From CAVXJN01 sp963773585 (GTDB taxonomy: Bacteria; Pseudomonadota; Gammaproteobacteria; JASBUN01), in contig CAVZBR010000001.1 of the NCBI GenBank assembly GCA_963773585.1, forward strand, positions 806,001-870,000: 64,000 bases of DNA. Direction: 5' to 3'. Both the position numbers and the translations under genes were made by a program. Positions 42,985-51,373 of the stretch are shown one piece after another. The notes below the pieces were generated by a model, which worked only from the letters and a program-made list of their open reading frames with translations, was not told the origin of the DNA and searched no databases. The first letter of the stretch is position 1. Each line of letters begins with the position of its first letter.

Positions 42985-43042
42985 TGGTGCCGAGGGAGAG
43001 ACTCGAACTCTCAAGGGGTCACCCCCAGCGGATTTTGAGTCC
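42985..43042 (-). repeat. Right attachment site within tRNA-Leu
   Basis: 58 bases identical to the left copy at 40414-40471. It provides the 3' part of the functional tRNA, so insertion leaves the tRNA intact. Strand exchange is expected at or near the anticodon end of the repeat (around 43033-43042), as in other tRNA-directed tyrosine recombinases. Confidence 0.93.
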
Positions 43043-43071
43043 GCCGCGTCTACCAATTCCGCCACCCCGGC
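42985..43071 (-). tRNA. tRNA-Leu (anticodon CAA)
   Basis: 87 bases including encoded CCA. The acceptor GCCGGGG pairs with CCUCGGC, the D-arm reads TGGCGGAATTGGTAGACGC, the anticodon stem GCGGA/TCCGC encloses CTCAAAA (anticodon CAA, forward-strand 43035-43037), a long variable arm (TGGGGGTGACCCCTT region) marks a class II tRNA, and GTTCGAGTC is the T-loop. The 3' 58 bases are supplied by the integrated element and the 5' 29 by the host. It decodes UUG; the E. coli counterpart leuX is also a classic integration site. Confidence 0.96.
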
Positions 43072-43121
43072 ATACGGCCCGCGGTGCCGGCTTGAACTCG
43101 GCTCCGTCGACCAGGCGCCAA

Positions 43122-43149
43122 AGTATAAGGTTTTCCTGGCGGAGGGCAA
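43122..43149 (-). promoter_or_regulatory. Sigma70 promoter of tRNA-Leu
   Basis: On the minus strand TTGCCC, 16 bases, TATACT form a good -35/-10 pair, with a start about 45 bases before the tRNA 5' end at 43071. The rest of 43072-43223 is the leader shared with the divergent queA gene, with no other gene seen. Confidence 0.5.
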
Positions 43150-43223
43150 CCACCAACTGCGCCCGGCGCCGCGCGGACCGTGGCTCGTCCCTCGCGCTTG
43201 AAGCTGCTACCATCCGCATCGCC

Positions 43224-44273
43224 ATGCAGCGTCAGCAGTTTTCCTATCAACTTCCCGCCGAATTGATCGCCCAGGAGCCCTTGTCTCGACGCGGCGACAG
43301 TCGCCTGTTGCACCTGGACGGGCTTAGTGGAGCGTGGCAAGACCTGCGCTTCGCCGATCTCGAAAGTCTGCTGTCACCCGCTGATCTGTTGGTGTTCAAC
43401 GATACCCGAGTGATTCCCGCCCGTTTGTTCGGTCAAAAGCCAAGCGGTGGCCGGGTGGAATTGCTGGTGGAGCGGATATTGGATGCCCATCGTGTCATTG
43501 CCCACGTGCGCGCCAGCAAGACGCCGCGGGAGGGGGCGCGGATCCAGTTCGAGCACGGCATCGCGGCAGTGGTGGAGGCGCGCACTGAAGATTTGTTCCG
43601 GGTCCGGTTCGAAGGTGACGCGCCGGTGCTCGAGCTGCTCGAGCGCCACGGCCATGTCCCACTGCCGCCCTATATACACCGGGCCGACGCCGAAACCGAC
43701 CGCCAGCGCTACCAGACCGTTTACGCGCGAGAACCCGGCGCGGTCGCCGCACCGACCGCGGGCTTGCATTTCGATCGCGCGGCGCTCGATCGTCTTACGG
43801 CACGTGGCATCGAGCAGACCTACGTGACGTTGCACGTTGGCGCCGGTACGTTCCAACCCATGCGCGCGGAACACGTACAGGATCACCGCATGCACAGCGA
43901 GCAAGTAGTGGTATCGCCGGCGGTGGTCGAGCGTATCGCCGCGGCGCGCGCCAGAGGCGGGCGCGTGGTTGCCGTCGGTACCACGGTCGTGCGCAGTCTG
44001 GAATCCGCGGCGCGCAGGGGGACGCTGCAAGCCTTCACCGGCGAAACCGACATCTTTATTTATCCGGGCTACAAATTCCGCGTAGTGGATGCTCTACTCA
44101 CCAACTTTCATCTACCGGAATCGACATTGTTGATGCTGGTGTGCGCATTCGGCGGATACGACGCGGTGATGGGCGCTTATCGGCATGCGGTTGCCGAACG
44201 CTACCGATTTTTCAGCTATGGCGACGCCATGTTCGTAAACCGCGCCGAACTCGATGACGGGGCGCGTGGATGA
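43224..44273 (+). CDS. queA: QueA, S-adenosylmethionine:tRNA ribosyltransferase-isomerase
   Basis: QueA makes epoxyqueuosine in tRNA from 7-aminomethyl-7-deazaguanine by transferring the ribosyl part of SAM. I start at ATG 43224 (FSYQLPAELIAQEPLSRRGDSRLLHLDG), since the open frame upstream only translates the tRNA-Leu region; 349 residues. VFNDTRVIPARLFG, PLPPYIHR and GAVAAPTAGLHF are family motifs. Stop overlaps the tgt start (ATGA). Confidence 0.97.
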   Translation: MQRQQFSYQLPAELIAQEPLSRRGDSRLLHLDGLSGAWQDLRFADLESLLSPADLLVFNDTRVIPARLFGQKPSGGRVELLVERILDAHRVIAHVRASKTPREGARIQFEHGIAAVVEARTEDLFRVRFEGDAPVLELLERHGHVPLPPYIHRADAETDRQRYQTVYAREPGAVAAPTAGLHFDRAALDRLTARGIEQTYVTLHVGAGTFQPMRAEHVQDHRMHSEQVVVSPAVVERIAAARARGGRVVAVGTTVVRSLESAARRGTLQAFTGETDIFIYPGYKFRVVDALLTNFHLPESTLLMLVCAFGGYDAVMGAYRHAVAERYRFFSYGDAMFVNRAELDDGARG

Positions 44274-45382
44274 TGCGCTTCCAGGTTCTGGCTCACGACA
44301 ACGCGGCCCGCCGCGGGATGCTGCATTTCGAGCGCGGCACGGTCGACACGCCCGCCTTCATGCCGGTGGGAACCTATGGAACAGTCAAAGCGATGACGCC
44401 CGAGGAACTGCGCGAGGTGGGTGCGCAGATCGTCCTGGGCAATACCTTTCATCTGATGCTGCGACCCGGTACCGATGTCATCGAGGCCCATGGCACACTG
44501 CATGATTTCATGCACTGGCAAGGGCCGATACTGACCGATTCCGGCGGTTTTCAAGTGTTCAGTCTCGGCGCCATGCGCAAACTCAGCGAACGCGGTGCCG
44601 AGTTTCGTTCACCGATCAATGGCGACCGGGTGTTTCTGGGTCCTGAAGAGTCAATGGCGGTACAGCGCGCGCTGGGTTCGGACATCGTGATGATTTTCGA
44701 CGAATGCACCCCGTATCCGGCAACCGAAAGCGAAGCACGTCAGTCCATGGAGTTGTCGCTGCGCTGGGCGGCCCGCAGTCGCGCTGCGCACGAGGGCAAT
44801 GTCAACGCGCTGTTCGGGATTGTCCAGGGCGGCATGTATCCAGCGCTGCGCGCCGAGTCCTTGGCTGGGCTGATGGACATCGACTTCGACGGTTATGCCA
44901 TCGGCGGGCTTTCGGTGGGCGAACCCAAGGAAGAGCGCGCGTCGATCCTGGAAGATCTGGTAGCGCGCATGCCCGCCGACCGACCGCGGTACCTGATGGG
45001 CGTCGGTACGCCGGAAGACATCGTCGAGGCAGTGTGCCGCGGTGTAGACATGTTCGACTGCGTCATGCCCACGCGTAATGCCCGTAACGGCTTCCTGTTC
45101 GTGCGCAGCGGCCTGATCCGTATTCGCAACAGCCGTTTCAGCCATGATCCGCGGCCATTGGACGAACAATGCGGCTGTTATACTTGCCGCAACTATTCCA
45201 GGGCGTACTTGCGCCACCTGGACAAATGCAACGAAATTCTCGGCGCTCGACTCAACACCATCCACAATCTTTATTATTATCAGTCGCTGATGGCCGAACT
45301 GCGCGCAGCGATCGAAACCGGCGTGCTGGCGGAGTATGTGCGCGGGTTCTATGCCGCGCGCCAACAGCCGCCGGCACCCTGA
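44270..45382 (+). CDS. tgt: Tgt, queuine tRNA-ribosyltransferase
   Basis: Tgt exchanges guanine 34 of GUN-anticodon tRNAs for the queuosine precursor preQ1. Catalytic Asp segments TDSGGFQVFSL and DCVMPTRNARNG, and the Zn site CGCYTCRNYSRAYLRHL with a later His, are visible. 370 residues. Coupled to queA; yajC-secDF follow, a common gammaproteobacterial order. Confidence 0.98.
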   Translation: MMRFQVLAHDNAARRGMLHFERGTVDTPAFMPVGTYGTVKAMTPEELREVGAQIVLGNTFHLMLRPGTDVIEAHGTLHDFMHWQGPILTDSGGFQVFSLGAMRKLSERGAEFRSPINGDRVFLGPEESMAVQRALGSDIVMIFDECTPYPATESEARQSMELSLRWAARSRAAHEGNVNALFGIVQGGMYPALRAESLAGLMDIDFDGYAIGGLSVGEPKEERASILEDLVARMPADRPRYLMGVGTPEDIVEAVCRGVDMFDCVMPTRNARNGFLFVRSGLIRIRNSRFSHDPRPLDEQCGCYTCRNYSRAYLRHLDKCNEILGARLNTIHNLYYYQSLMAELRAAIETGVLAEYVRGFYAARQQPPAP

Positions 45383-45549
45383 ACCGCATCCGGCCTATGC
45401 GCGCGACCTTGGTTCTGTGCAATAATACGGCGCCGACTGGTCACAGCCATTGTGGGCCCTTTGCCGGCCAAGCCTGTCTTCAACATCATGACCGGCGGGA
45501 TGATGCCAGCGTGACACACGCCGTCTGTACCGGGCTTTGCGGCATTATT

Positions 45550-45582
45550 GCCGGCAATATGAGTGTGTTAATATTTGCCGGC
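45550..45582 (+). promoter_or_regulatory. Hairpin in the yajC leader
   Basis: GCCGGCAA pairs with TTGCCGGC (8 bp), extended by AT pairs across a one-base bulge, about 30 bases before the yajC ATG. No T-run follows, so it is a leader structure rather than a classic terminator. The gap 45383-45611 otherwise shows only AT-rich promoter-like patches (CAATAATACGG near 45420). Confidence 0.35.
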
Positions 45583-45611
45583 CCGGAACTCGGACACCTG
45601 AAGGATACGTC

Positions 45612-45947
45612 ATGAGCTTGCTTAGTTTTTTCATTTCCGACGCATTGGCAGCGAACGGTGCGGCGGCGTCGCAACAACCTGGAATACTGGGTTTCCTGCC
45701 GCTGATCGTCATTTTCGTCATCTTTTATTTCCTACTCATCCGGCCTCAAAGCAAGCGCGCCAAAGAGCATCGCAACATGGTTTCCAGCCTCTCCAAGGGC
45801 GACGAAGTGGTAACCAACGGCGGGCTGCTGGGTCGCATCGAGGAACTGGACGAGAATTTCGTCACTTTGGAGATTGCCGACAATGTGCGGGTGCGTGTGC
45901 AGCGCAATGCCGTGGGGTCGTTGATGCCCAAAGGCACGCTGAAATAG
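45612..45947 (+). CDS. yajC: YajC, Sec translocon accessory protein
   Basis: YajC is a small inner-membrane partner of SecDF. ATG 45612 gives the usual 111 residues; upstream in-frame codons run through the leader. One helix (GFLPLIVIFVIFYFLLIRPQSKRAKEH) is followed by the cytoplasmic LSKGDEVVTNGGLLGRI and LEIADNVRVRVQRNAV, both family signatures. Confidence 0.97.
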   Translation: MSLLSFFISDALAANGAAASQQPGILGFLPLIVIFVIFYFLLIRPQSKRAKEHRNMVSSLSKGDEVVTNGGLLGRIEELDENFVTLEIADNVRVRVQRNAVGSLMPKGTLK

Positions 45948-45966
45948 CACTGAGCAGAAGCCCCGC

Positions 45967-47832
45967 ATGATCAACCGCTATCCGCTTTGGAAGTACGTCC
46001 TGATTTTGATCGTCATGTTGGTGGGCGTCCTGTACGCGCTACCCAATCTGTTCGGTAAGGATCCAGCGATCGTCGTAAGTCCCGTGCGCAACGAGACCGT
46101 GGACGCGACTGCCCGCGATACGGTGGCAAAACTGCTGCAGGACGCCAATGTCAATGTGCGCTCCATGCGGCTCGAAGACGGCAAACTGGAACTGCGTTTT
46201 GCCGATACCGACACGCAGCTGCGCGCCACCCGCTTGCTGTCCGATGCGCCGCAATTGCAGGGCCATTTCACCGTCGCCCAGGACCTGGCCCCGGCGACTC
46301 CGGCGTGGTTGCGGCTACTCAACGCCAAGCCGATGTACCTGGGCCTTGATCTGCAGGGCGGCATTCACTTTCAGATGGAAGTGGACATGCAAGCAGCGCT
46401 GGACAAGGAGCTGGAGCGCTACGCGGGCGAGATCAAATCACAATTGCGGGATAAAACCATCCGCCACCTCGGCGTTCGCCGTGACGGCGAGACGCTGAAA
46501 ATCCGCTTTCGCGACAACGATGAACGGCAGAAAGCGCGCGATTTGGTGCAACGGCAATTTGCCGGTCTGATGCTGGTCGACAAGGAACAAGGCGGTAATC
46601 CATACCTGTTTGCGACCCTGACCGAGAAGCACAAGCGAGAGACTCAGGAATTCGCGCTCGAGCAGAATATCACCACGCTGCGCAATCGAGTCAACGAACT
46701 CGGCGTCGCCGAACCGCTGATTCAGCGCCAAGGCGACAAGCGCATCGTGGTCGAACTGCCGGGCGTGCAGGATCCTGCCCAGGCCAAAGACATCCTTGGG
46801 GCGACCGCCACCTTGGAATTCCGTCTGGTGGATGAACGCAACCAGAACGTCGGCAGTATCGCCGCCAGCGGACATGTGCCTCCGGGCACCGAGTTGTTCC
46901 ATGAACGGGACGGCACCCCGATTTTGCTGAGTCGTCGCGTGATTCTGACCGGCGATTCGATTACCCATGCGGCTTCGACTTTCGACCAGCGCAGCGGCCC
47001 TGTGGTGACCATCAATCTCGACAATCAGGGCGGTCGTCGCTTCGGCGATTTCACCAAGGATCATATCGGCGAACGGCTTGCCGTGGTCTACATCGAGACC
47101 AAGGTGGAAACCAAGCTCAAAGATGGCAAGCGGGTGCGCGAGAAGAAAGTCGAACGCAACGTGATCAGCGCGCCGGTGATTCGTGATCGCCTGGGACAAC
47201 GTTTTCAGATTGAAGGCCTCGAGAGCCCCGATGAGGCCCACAACCTGGCATTGCTGCTGCGTGCCGGCGCATTGGCAGCGCCCATCGAGATTGTTGAAGA
47301 ACGTACCATCGGGCCCAGTCTCGGGCGCGACAATGTCGAGCAGGGATTCGAGTCCGTCGTTGTCGGTTTCGCGCTGGTGCTGTTGTTCATGGCGTTCTAT
47401 TACCGTGTTTTCGGTCTGGTGGCCGATTTGGCGCTGGGCTTCAACATGGTGCTTCTGGTCGCGGTGTTGTCGCTTTTGCAGGCGACGCTGACACTGCCCG
47501 GAATTGCGGGCATTGTCCTGACCGTGGGCATGGCCGTGGACGCCAACGTTTTGATCTTCGAACGCATCCGAGAAGAATTGCGCAACGGCAATACGCCGCA
47601 GGCCAGCATTCACGCCGGTTACGAAAAGGCTTTTTCGACCATTGCCGACGCCAATGTGACGACCTTGATCGCTGCCGTGGTCCTGTACGGCATCGGCACG
47701 GGTCCGATCAAAGGCTTCGCGGTGACCTTGTCGCTCGGTATTCTGACTTCGATGTTCAGCGCCATCATGGGCACCCGCGCGGTAATCAATCTTTTGTACG
47801 GCGGCAAGCGCCTGCAGAAGCTGCCAATCTGA
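45967..47832 (+). CDS. secD: SecD, protein translocase subunit
   Basis: SecD with SecF uses proton motive force to pull exported proteins through to the periplasm. 621 residues: one N-terminal helix, a large periplasmic part (LGLDLQGGIHFQMEVDM is the D1 signature) and five C-terminal helices with GIAGIVLTVGMAVDANVLIFERIREE. It starts 19 bases after yajC. Confidence 0.98.
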   Translation: MINRYPLWKYVLILIVMLVGVLYALPNLFGKDPAIVVSPVRNETVDATARDTVAKLLQDANVNVRSMRLEDGKLELRFADTDTQLRATRLLSDAPQLQGHFTVAQDLAPATPAWLRLLNAKPMYLGLDLQGGIHFQMEVDMQAALDKELERYAGEIKSQLRDKTIRHLGVRRDGETLKIRFRDNDERQKARDLVQRQFAGLMLVDKEQGGNPYLFATLTEKHKRETQEFALEQNITTLRNRVNELGVAEPLIQRQGDKRIVVELPGVQDPAQAKDILGATATLEFRLVDERNQNVGSIAASGHVPPGTELFHERDGTPILLSRRVILTGDSITHAASTFDQRSGPVVTINLDNQGGRRFGDFTKDHIGERLAVVYIETKVETKLKDGKRVREKKVERNVISAPVIRDRLGQRFQIEGLESPDEAHNLALLLRAGALAAPIEIVEERTIGPSLGRDNVEQGFESVVVGFALVLLFMAFYYRVFGLVADLALGFNMVLLVAVLSLLQATLTLPGIAGIVLTVGMAVDANVLIFERIREELRNGNTPQASIHAGYEKAFSTIADANVTTLIAAVVLYGIGTGPIKGFAVTLSLGILTSMFSAIMGTRAVINLLYGGKRLQKLPI

Positions 47833-47850
47833 GTATCGGGACGCTTCAAA

Positions 47851-48789
47851 ATGCGATTTTTCAAGAAGCAGACAGAGTTCGATTTCCTGGGTGTGCGCAA
47901 AGTCGCCATGGCCCTGTCTCTGATACTCGTGCTTGGTTCGATCGTATCCCTCGCAGTCCGCGGTTTGAACTTCGGTATCGACTTTACCGGGGGCACGCTG
48001 ATCGAAGTCAACTACAGCGGCGACGTCCAACTCGACGACATACGCGCAGCGCTGCGTGGCGATGATTTCGGCGACGCGGTGGTGCAGTATTTCGGCACTT
48101 CCACAGATGTGCTGATTCGCATCGCGCCGAAGGAGGGCGTCACTCAGAGCGAGCTGAGCAATCGGGTGATGGACAACCTGCGCAGCGGGAGCAAGTCCCA
48201 AATTACGTTGCGTCGCGTGGAATTCGTCGGACCTCAAGTCGGTCAGGAATTGACCGAGCAGGGCGGACTGGCAATGCTCACGACGCTGTTCGGAATCCTG
48301 ATTTACGTCACCCTGCGGTTCGAGTGGCGGCTCTCACTTGGCTCGGTGATCGCGCTGGCTCACGACACCATCATGACCCTCGGCGTATTCTCTGTGCTCT
48401 GGATTCCATTCGACCTGTCGGTCATGGCGGCGGTCTTGGCGGTGATCGGCTATTCCTTGAATGACACCATCGTGGTATTCGATCGAATCCGGGAAAATTT
48501 CCGCAGAATGCGCAAAGGTACGCCGGTTTCGATCATCAATGCTTCGATCAATCAAACCCTGTCACGCACACTGATGACTTCCGGTACGACCCTGCTGGTA
48601 CTGTTCGCGCTTTATTTCCTGGGCGGAGAAGCCATTCACGGCTTTTCCCTGGCGTTGATTATCGGAATCGTATTCGGAACCTATTCTTCGATCTACGTCG
48701 CCAGCGCGCTGGCACTGGCACTCGGATTGAGCAAATCCGACCTTGCGCAGGTCAAGAAGGAAGGCGCCGAGGTCGAGGGTCGGCCGTAA
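47851..48789 (+). CDS. secF: SecF, protein translocase subunit
   Basis: SecF is the partner of SecD. 312 residues with six helices, the periplasmic GLNFGIDFTGGTLIEV, and GYSLNDTIVVFDRIRENFR in the transmembrane part, both diagnostic. It ends the tgt-yajC-secDF group. The next two genes are on the opposite strand. Confidence 0.98.
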   Translation: MRFFKKQTEFDFLGVRKVAMALSLILVLGSIVSLAVRGLNFGIDFTGGTLIEVNYSGDVQLDDIRAALRGDDFGDAVVQYFGTSTDVLIRIAPKEGVTQSELSNRVMDNLRSGSKSQITLRRVEFVGPQVGQELTEQGGLAMLTTLFGILIYVTLRFEWRLSLGSVIALAHDTIMTLGVFSVLWIPFDLSVMAAVLAVIGYSLNDTIVVFDRIRENFRRMRKGTPVSIINASINQTLSRTLMTSGTTLLVLFALYFLGGEAIHGFSLALIIGIVFGTYSSIYVASALALALGLSKSDLAQVKKEGAEVEGRP

Positions 48790-48802
48790 CCGCTTTTAGC
48801 TG

Positions 48803-49144
48803 TCAACGCGCTTTGCGCAATTCATCGAAGGGATCCTGCTCGTCCGGGCGGGGTTTGATCTTGTTGCAGATTGGCGCGTTGCGGCGCTTACAGCGATCGT
48901 CGTCCACCGTGTGCACCGTAACGAGGGACCAGACGCTGGCGATGGCCCATAGCAGCGCGCCCAATCCCACCGTATTCCAGCTCACCGTTTCCAGGTGCAA
49001 TGGGCCGCCAAAAAACAGTCCATAGACCAGCCCGGTGATCCCGGCGATCCAGAAAACAGCAATCGGTGCTGCGCAGCAACCGGCGCAGCCGTAGCGGCAT
49101 ACTGCGTAAGGCGGCACGATAAAGCATAGGGCGGAACGCGTCAT
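48803..49144 (-). CDS. Small Cys-rich membrane protein of unknown function
   Basis: 113 residues from ATG 49144 (GGAGAG 8 bases upstream; an earlier in-frame start at 49216 is less likely). It has four Cys near the N-terminus (VCRYGCAGCCAAP), two membrane helices (IAVFWIAGITGLVYGLFF and WNTVGLGALLWAIASVWSLVTV), and a charged tail with two more Cys (DDRCKRRNAPICNKI) ending DPFDELRKAR. I do not recognise the family. Convergent with secF. Confidence 0.75.
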   Translation of the reverse strand: MTRSALCFIVPPYAVCRYGCAGCCAAPIAVFWIAGITGLVYGLFFGGPLHLETVSWNTVGLGALLWAIASVWSLVTVHTVDDDRCKRRNAPICNKIKPRPDEQDPFDELRKAR

Positions 49145-49284
49145 CGAAAGTCTCTCCGCAACTCGTCTTGCGACCAATCCAGAATAGAACAATTCCGGTT
49201 GACTCTTGTATACCACAGGCGATAGCGGGGTGAAACCAGGAACCGGCCGGCGGGCCCAGGAATGGAATGCGAACGCGGGGTTTG

Positions 49285-49512
49285 TCAGCCGGCCTTGCGG
49301 CGGCGGGACGTGAAGGCGACGACGCGCGACTCGCCGTGCGCAGGCGGACGGCTGGATTTGGTTGCGGGTTCGATTGCGATGATCTCGACCGCGTCGGCAC
49401 CCGGCTGATAGCCTTTCATCAGCGCCAGCTCTTCCATGCCGCCGAGCACGTCTCGCATGATCATTTCCAATGCTTTTGGACCGAGAACGCGGGGCGTGCG
49501 TGATTCCGACAT
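49285..49512 (-). CDS. Small conserved-looking protein upstream of suhB region
   Basis: 75 residues from ATG 49512 with GGAAG well placed before it. The sequence LGPKALEMIMRDVLGGMEELALMKGYQPGADAVEIIAIEP suggests one amphipathic helix and a strand, with a basic tail (SRRRKAG). No family recognised. It lies on the minus strand between the Cys-rich membrane protein and suhB; 140 bases to the former hold no gene. Confidence 0.6.
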   Translation of the reverse strand: MSESRTPRVLGPKALEMIMRDVLGGMEELALMKGYQPGADAVEIIAIEPATKSSRPPAHGESRVVAFTSRRRKAG

Positions 49513-49609
49513 GGTTGCTTCCAAGCTGCTGGGCCGTGCGCCAACCGGCGCGCTTAGCAACTGTTTCGGAATTACGGGCTAAAACTTGAGGGCAACCAGG
49601 GCCAGCCGC

Positions 49610-50410
49610 TCACTTGGCCAACGCTTTTCCCCGGTGAGGCGCAATCGATTGCAGCAAAATGTGATGCAGTTTTGGTGTTGCGGCAACGACATTTCCACTT
49701 TCGAGATAATCTTCACCACCCCCGAAGTCGGTGATCAGGCCGCCGGCTTCGCGAATCATCAACGCGCCGGCTGCCATATCCCATTCTGAAAGACCGATTT
49801 CCCAGAAGCCATCCAGGCGCCCAGCGGCTACATACGCGAGGTCGAGAGATGCCGCACCGGCGCGCCGGATGCCGGCGGTATCAGCGAACAATGCCCGGAA
49901 CATTTCCAGATAGGCATCGAGATGCTGTTGCTGACGAAACGGGAATCCCGTTCCCAGCAATGCGCCCTCCAGTGTTTTGCGGCTGGTGACGCGGATGCGC
50001 TTGTTGTTGAGCTGCGCGCCCGCGCCTTTGCTGGCAGTGAACAGCTCTTGGCGCATCGGATCGTAGATCACACCCTGATCCAGACGGCCGCGGTGTTTGA
50101 GCGCAATGGATACCGCAAACTGCGGAAAACCGTGCAGGAAATTGGTGGTGCCGTCGAGGGGATCGATCACCCACTGATATTCGTCGTCGCGCCCTTGCTC
50201 GCCGCTCTCTTCAGCGAGAATCCCATGGCTGGGAAAGGCTTTGCGCAATACCGCAATGATTTCCTGCTCGGCCAGATGGTCGACTTCGCTGACGAAATCA
50301 TTGCGTTGCTTGCTGGTGATTGAAAGGGTGTCCAGCCGGCTGACGTAGCGCGTAATGACGTTGCCGGCGCTGCGGGCGGCGCGCACGGCAATGTTGAGCA
50401 TGGGGTGCAT
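49610..50410 (-). CDS. suhB: SuhB, inositol-1-monophosphatase family
   Basis: SuhB hydrolyses inositol phosphates and in E. coli also works in rRNA antitermination. ATG 50410 gives 266 residues, close to the E. coli length; the frame upstream is not conserved. Metal-site motifs are present: LAEESGE, WVIDPLDGTTNFLHGFP and the C-terminal WDMAAGALMIREAGG. Divergent from trmJ across a 111-base gap (50411-50521). Confidence 0.97.
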   Translation of the reverse strand: MHPMLNIAVRAARSAGNVITRYVSRLDTLSITSKQRNDFVSEVDHLAEQEIIAVLRKAFPSHGILAEESGEQGRDDEYQWVIDPLDGTTNFLHGFPQFAVSIALKHRGRLDQGVIYDPMRQELFTASKGAGAQLNNKRIRVTSRKTLEGALLGTGFPFRQQQHLDAYLEMFRALFADTAGIRRAGAASLDLAYVAAGRLDGFWEIGLSEWDMAAGALMIREAGGLITDFGGGEDYLESGNVVAATPKLHHILLQSIAPHRGKALAK

Positions 50411-50521
50411 GAAGCGGTTCCGGTGTAGCGTGTCGGCGAGCAGGTAAGGATAACAGAGAACCGACTGCGGGATAACCGTGACAGCTTGCCTCGGCGGGCG
50501 TGAAGTCGGTATGGTGCCGCG

Positions 50522-51289
50522 ATGCAAACGGAGAACATCCGAACGGTGTTGGTGGAAACGACCCATCCCGGGAACATCGGCGCCGCCGCACGGGCGCTCA
50601 AGAACATGGGCTTGACGCGCTTGTCCCTGGTGCGTCCCGCGCATTTCCCCCACGCAGACGCAACCGCGCGCGCTTCAGGCGCCGATGACCTGCTCGCCCG
50701 GGCGGCGGTACACGACTCCCTCGAAGCGGCAGTTGCCGATTGTCACCTGGTCATCGGTGCCAGCGCCCGGCTGCGCAAACTGCGTTGGCCCCAACTTGAC
50801 CCGCGCGAATGTGCAGCATTGGTCGCACGCGAGGCCTCCCGCGGCGACGTTGCACTCGTTTTCGGCCGTGAGCGAAGCGGATTGAGCAATGAGGAACTGG
50901 AGCGCTGTCACTACCTGGTACACATTCCCTGTAATCCCGAATTCAGTTCCCTCAATGTCGCGGCGGCGGTGCAGGTTCTGAGTTACGAACTCATGATGGC
51001 TAGCGGCCAGCAGTCGGCCGACGCTGCGGAGATCGCCGAGTCCGTCGATCCGCTGGACCGGCCGGCGGGCGCCGAGGATCTGTTGCGCTTTTATGAGCAC
51101 CTGGAGCAAGTGCTGGTGGCGGTCGATTTTCTCGATCCGGCACACCCCAAGCACCTCATGCGCCGACTTAAGCGCTTGTTCAATCGCGCCCATCCGGATT
51201 TGCGCGAGGTCAACATCCTGCGCGGCATGTTGAGCGCGGTCCAACGTCAGTCTGAAGACAGCTCGCCACGACCCGACGATGCAGTATGA
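50522..51289 (+). CDS. trmJ: TrmJ, tRNA Cm32/Um32 methyltransferase
   Basis: TrmJ is a SPOUT-fold enzyme that 2'-O-methylates nucleotide 32 of tRNAs. The N-terminus VLVETTHPGNIGAAARALKNMGL, FGRERSGLSNEELERCHYLVHIP and FSSLNVAAAVQVLSYEL form the knotted SAM-binding site. 255 residues. The order suhB/trmJ/cysE/iscR is common in gammaproteobacteria. Confidence 0.96.
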   Translation: MQTENIRTVLVETTHPGNIGAAARALKNMGLTRLSLVRPAHFPHADATARASGADDLLARAAVHDSLEAAVADCHLVIGASARLRKLRWPQLDPRECAALVAREASRGDVALVFGRERSGLSNEELERCHYLVHIPCNPEFSSLNVAAAVQVLSYELMMASGQQSADAAEIAESVDPLDRPAGAEDLLRFYEHLEQVLVAVDFLDPAHPKHLMRRLKRLFNRAHPDLREVNILRGMLSAVQRQSEDSSPRPDDAV

Positions 51290-51373
51290 TGTTGGATGTC
51301 TGCCTCTATAATGGCGGCTCAGAGCACTTCGAAGATGGACTGAAGTCCGTCTGCCACACGGCGAAAGAGAATC

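Larger units (their letters stand above)
40414..43042. mobile_element. 2.57-kb integrative element in tRNA-Leu(CAA)
   Basis: Exact 58-base direct repeats (40414-40471 and 42985-43042) bound the region; one-copy length is 2571 bases. The repeat is the 3' two thirds of a tRNA-Leu gene, ending inside the anticodon stem. The right copy completes the working tRNA; the left copy is the displaced host 3' end. Inside, all recognisable genes lie on the minus strand: a small ORF, a MarR-like protein, a small secreted protein and a tyrosine integrase beside the left repeat. It has no structural, replication or conjugation genes. Confidence 0.93.

Noticed and set aside
42984..43223. N-terminal extension of queA through the tRNA region
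   Set aside because: It translates the tRNA-Leu gene and leader; QueA homology begins at ATG 43224.
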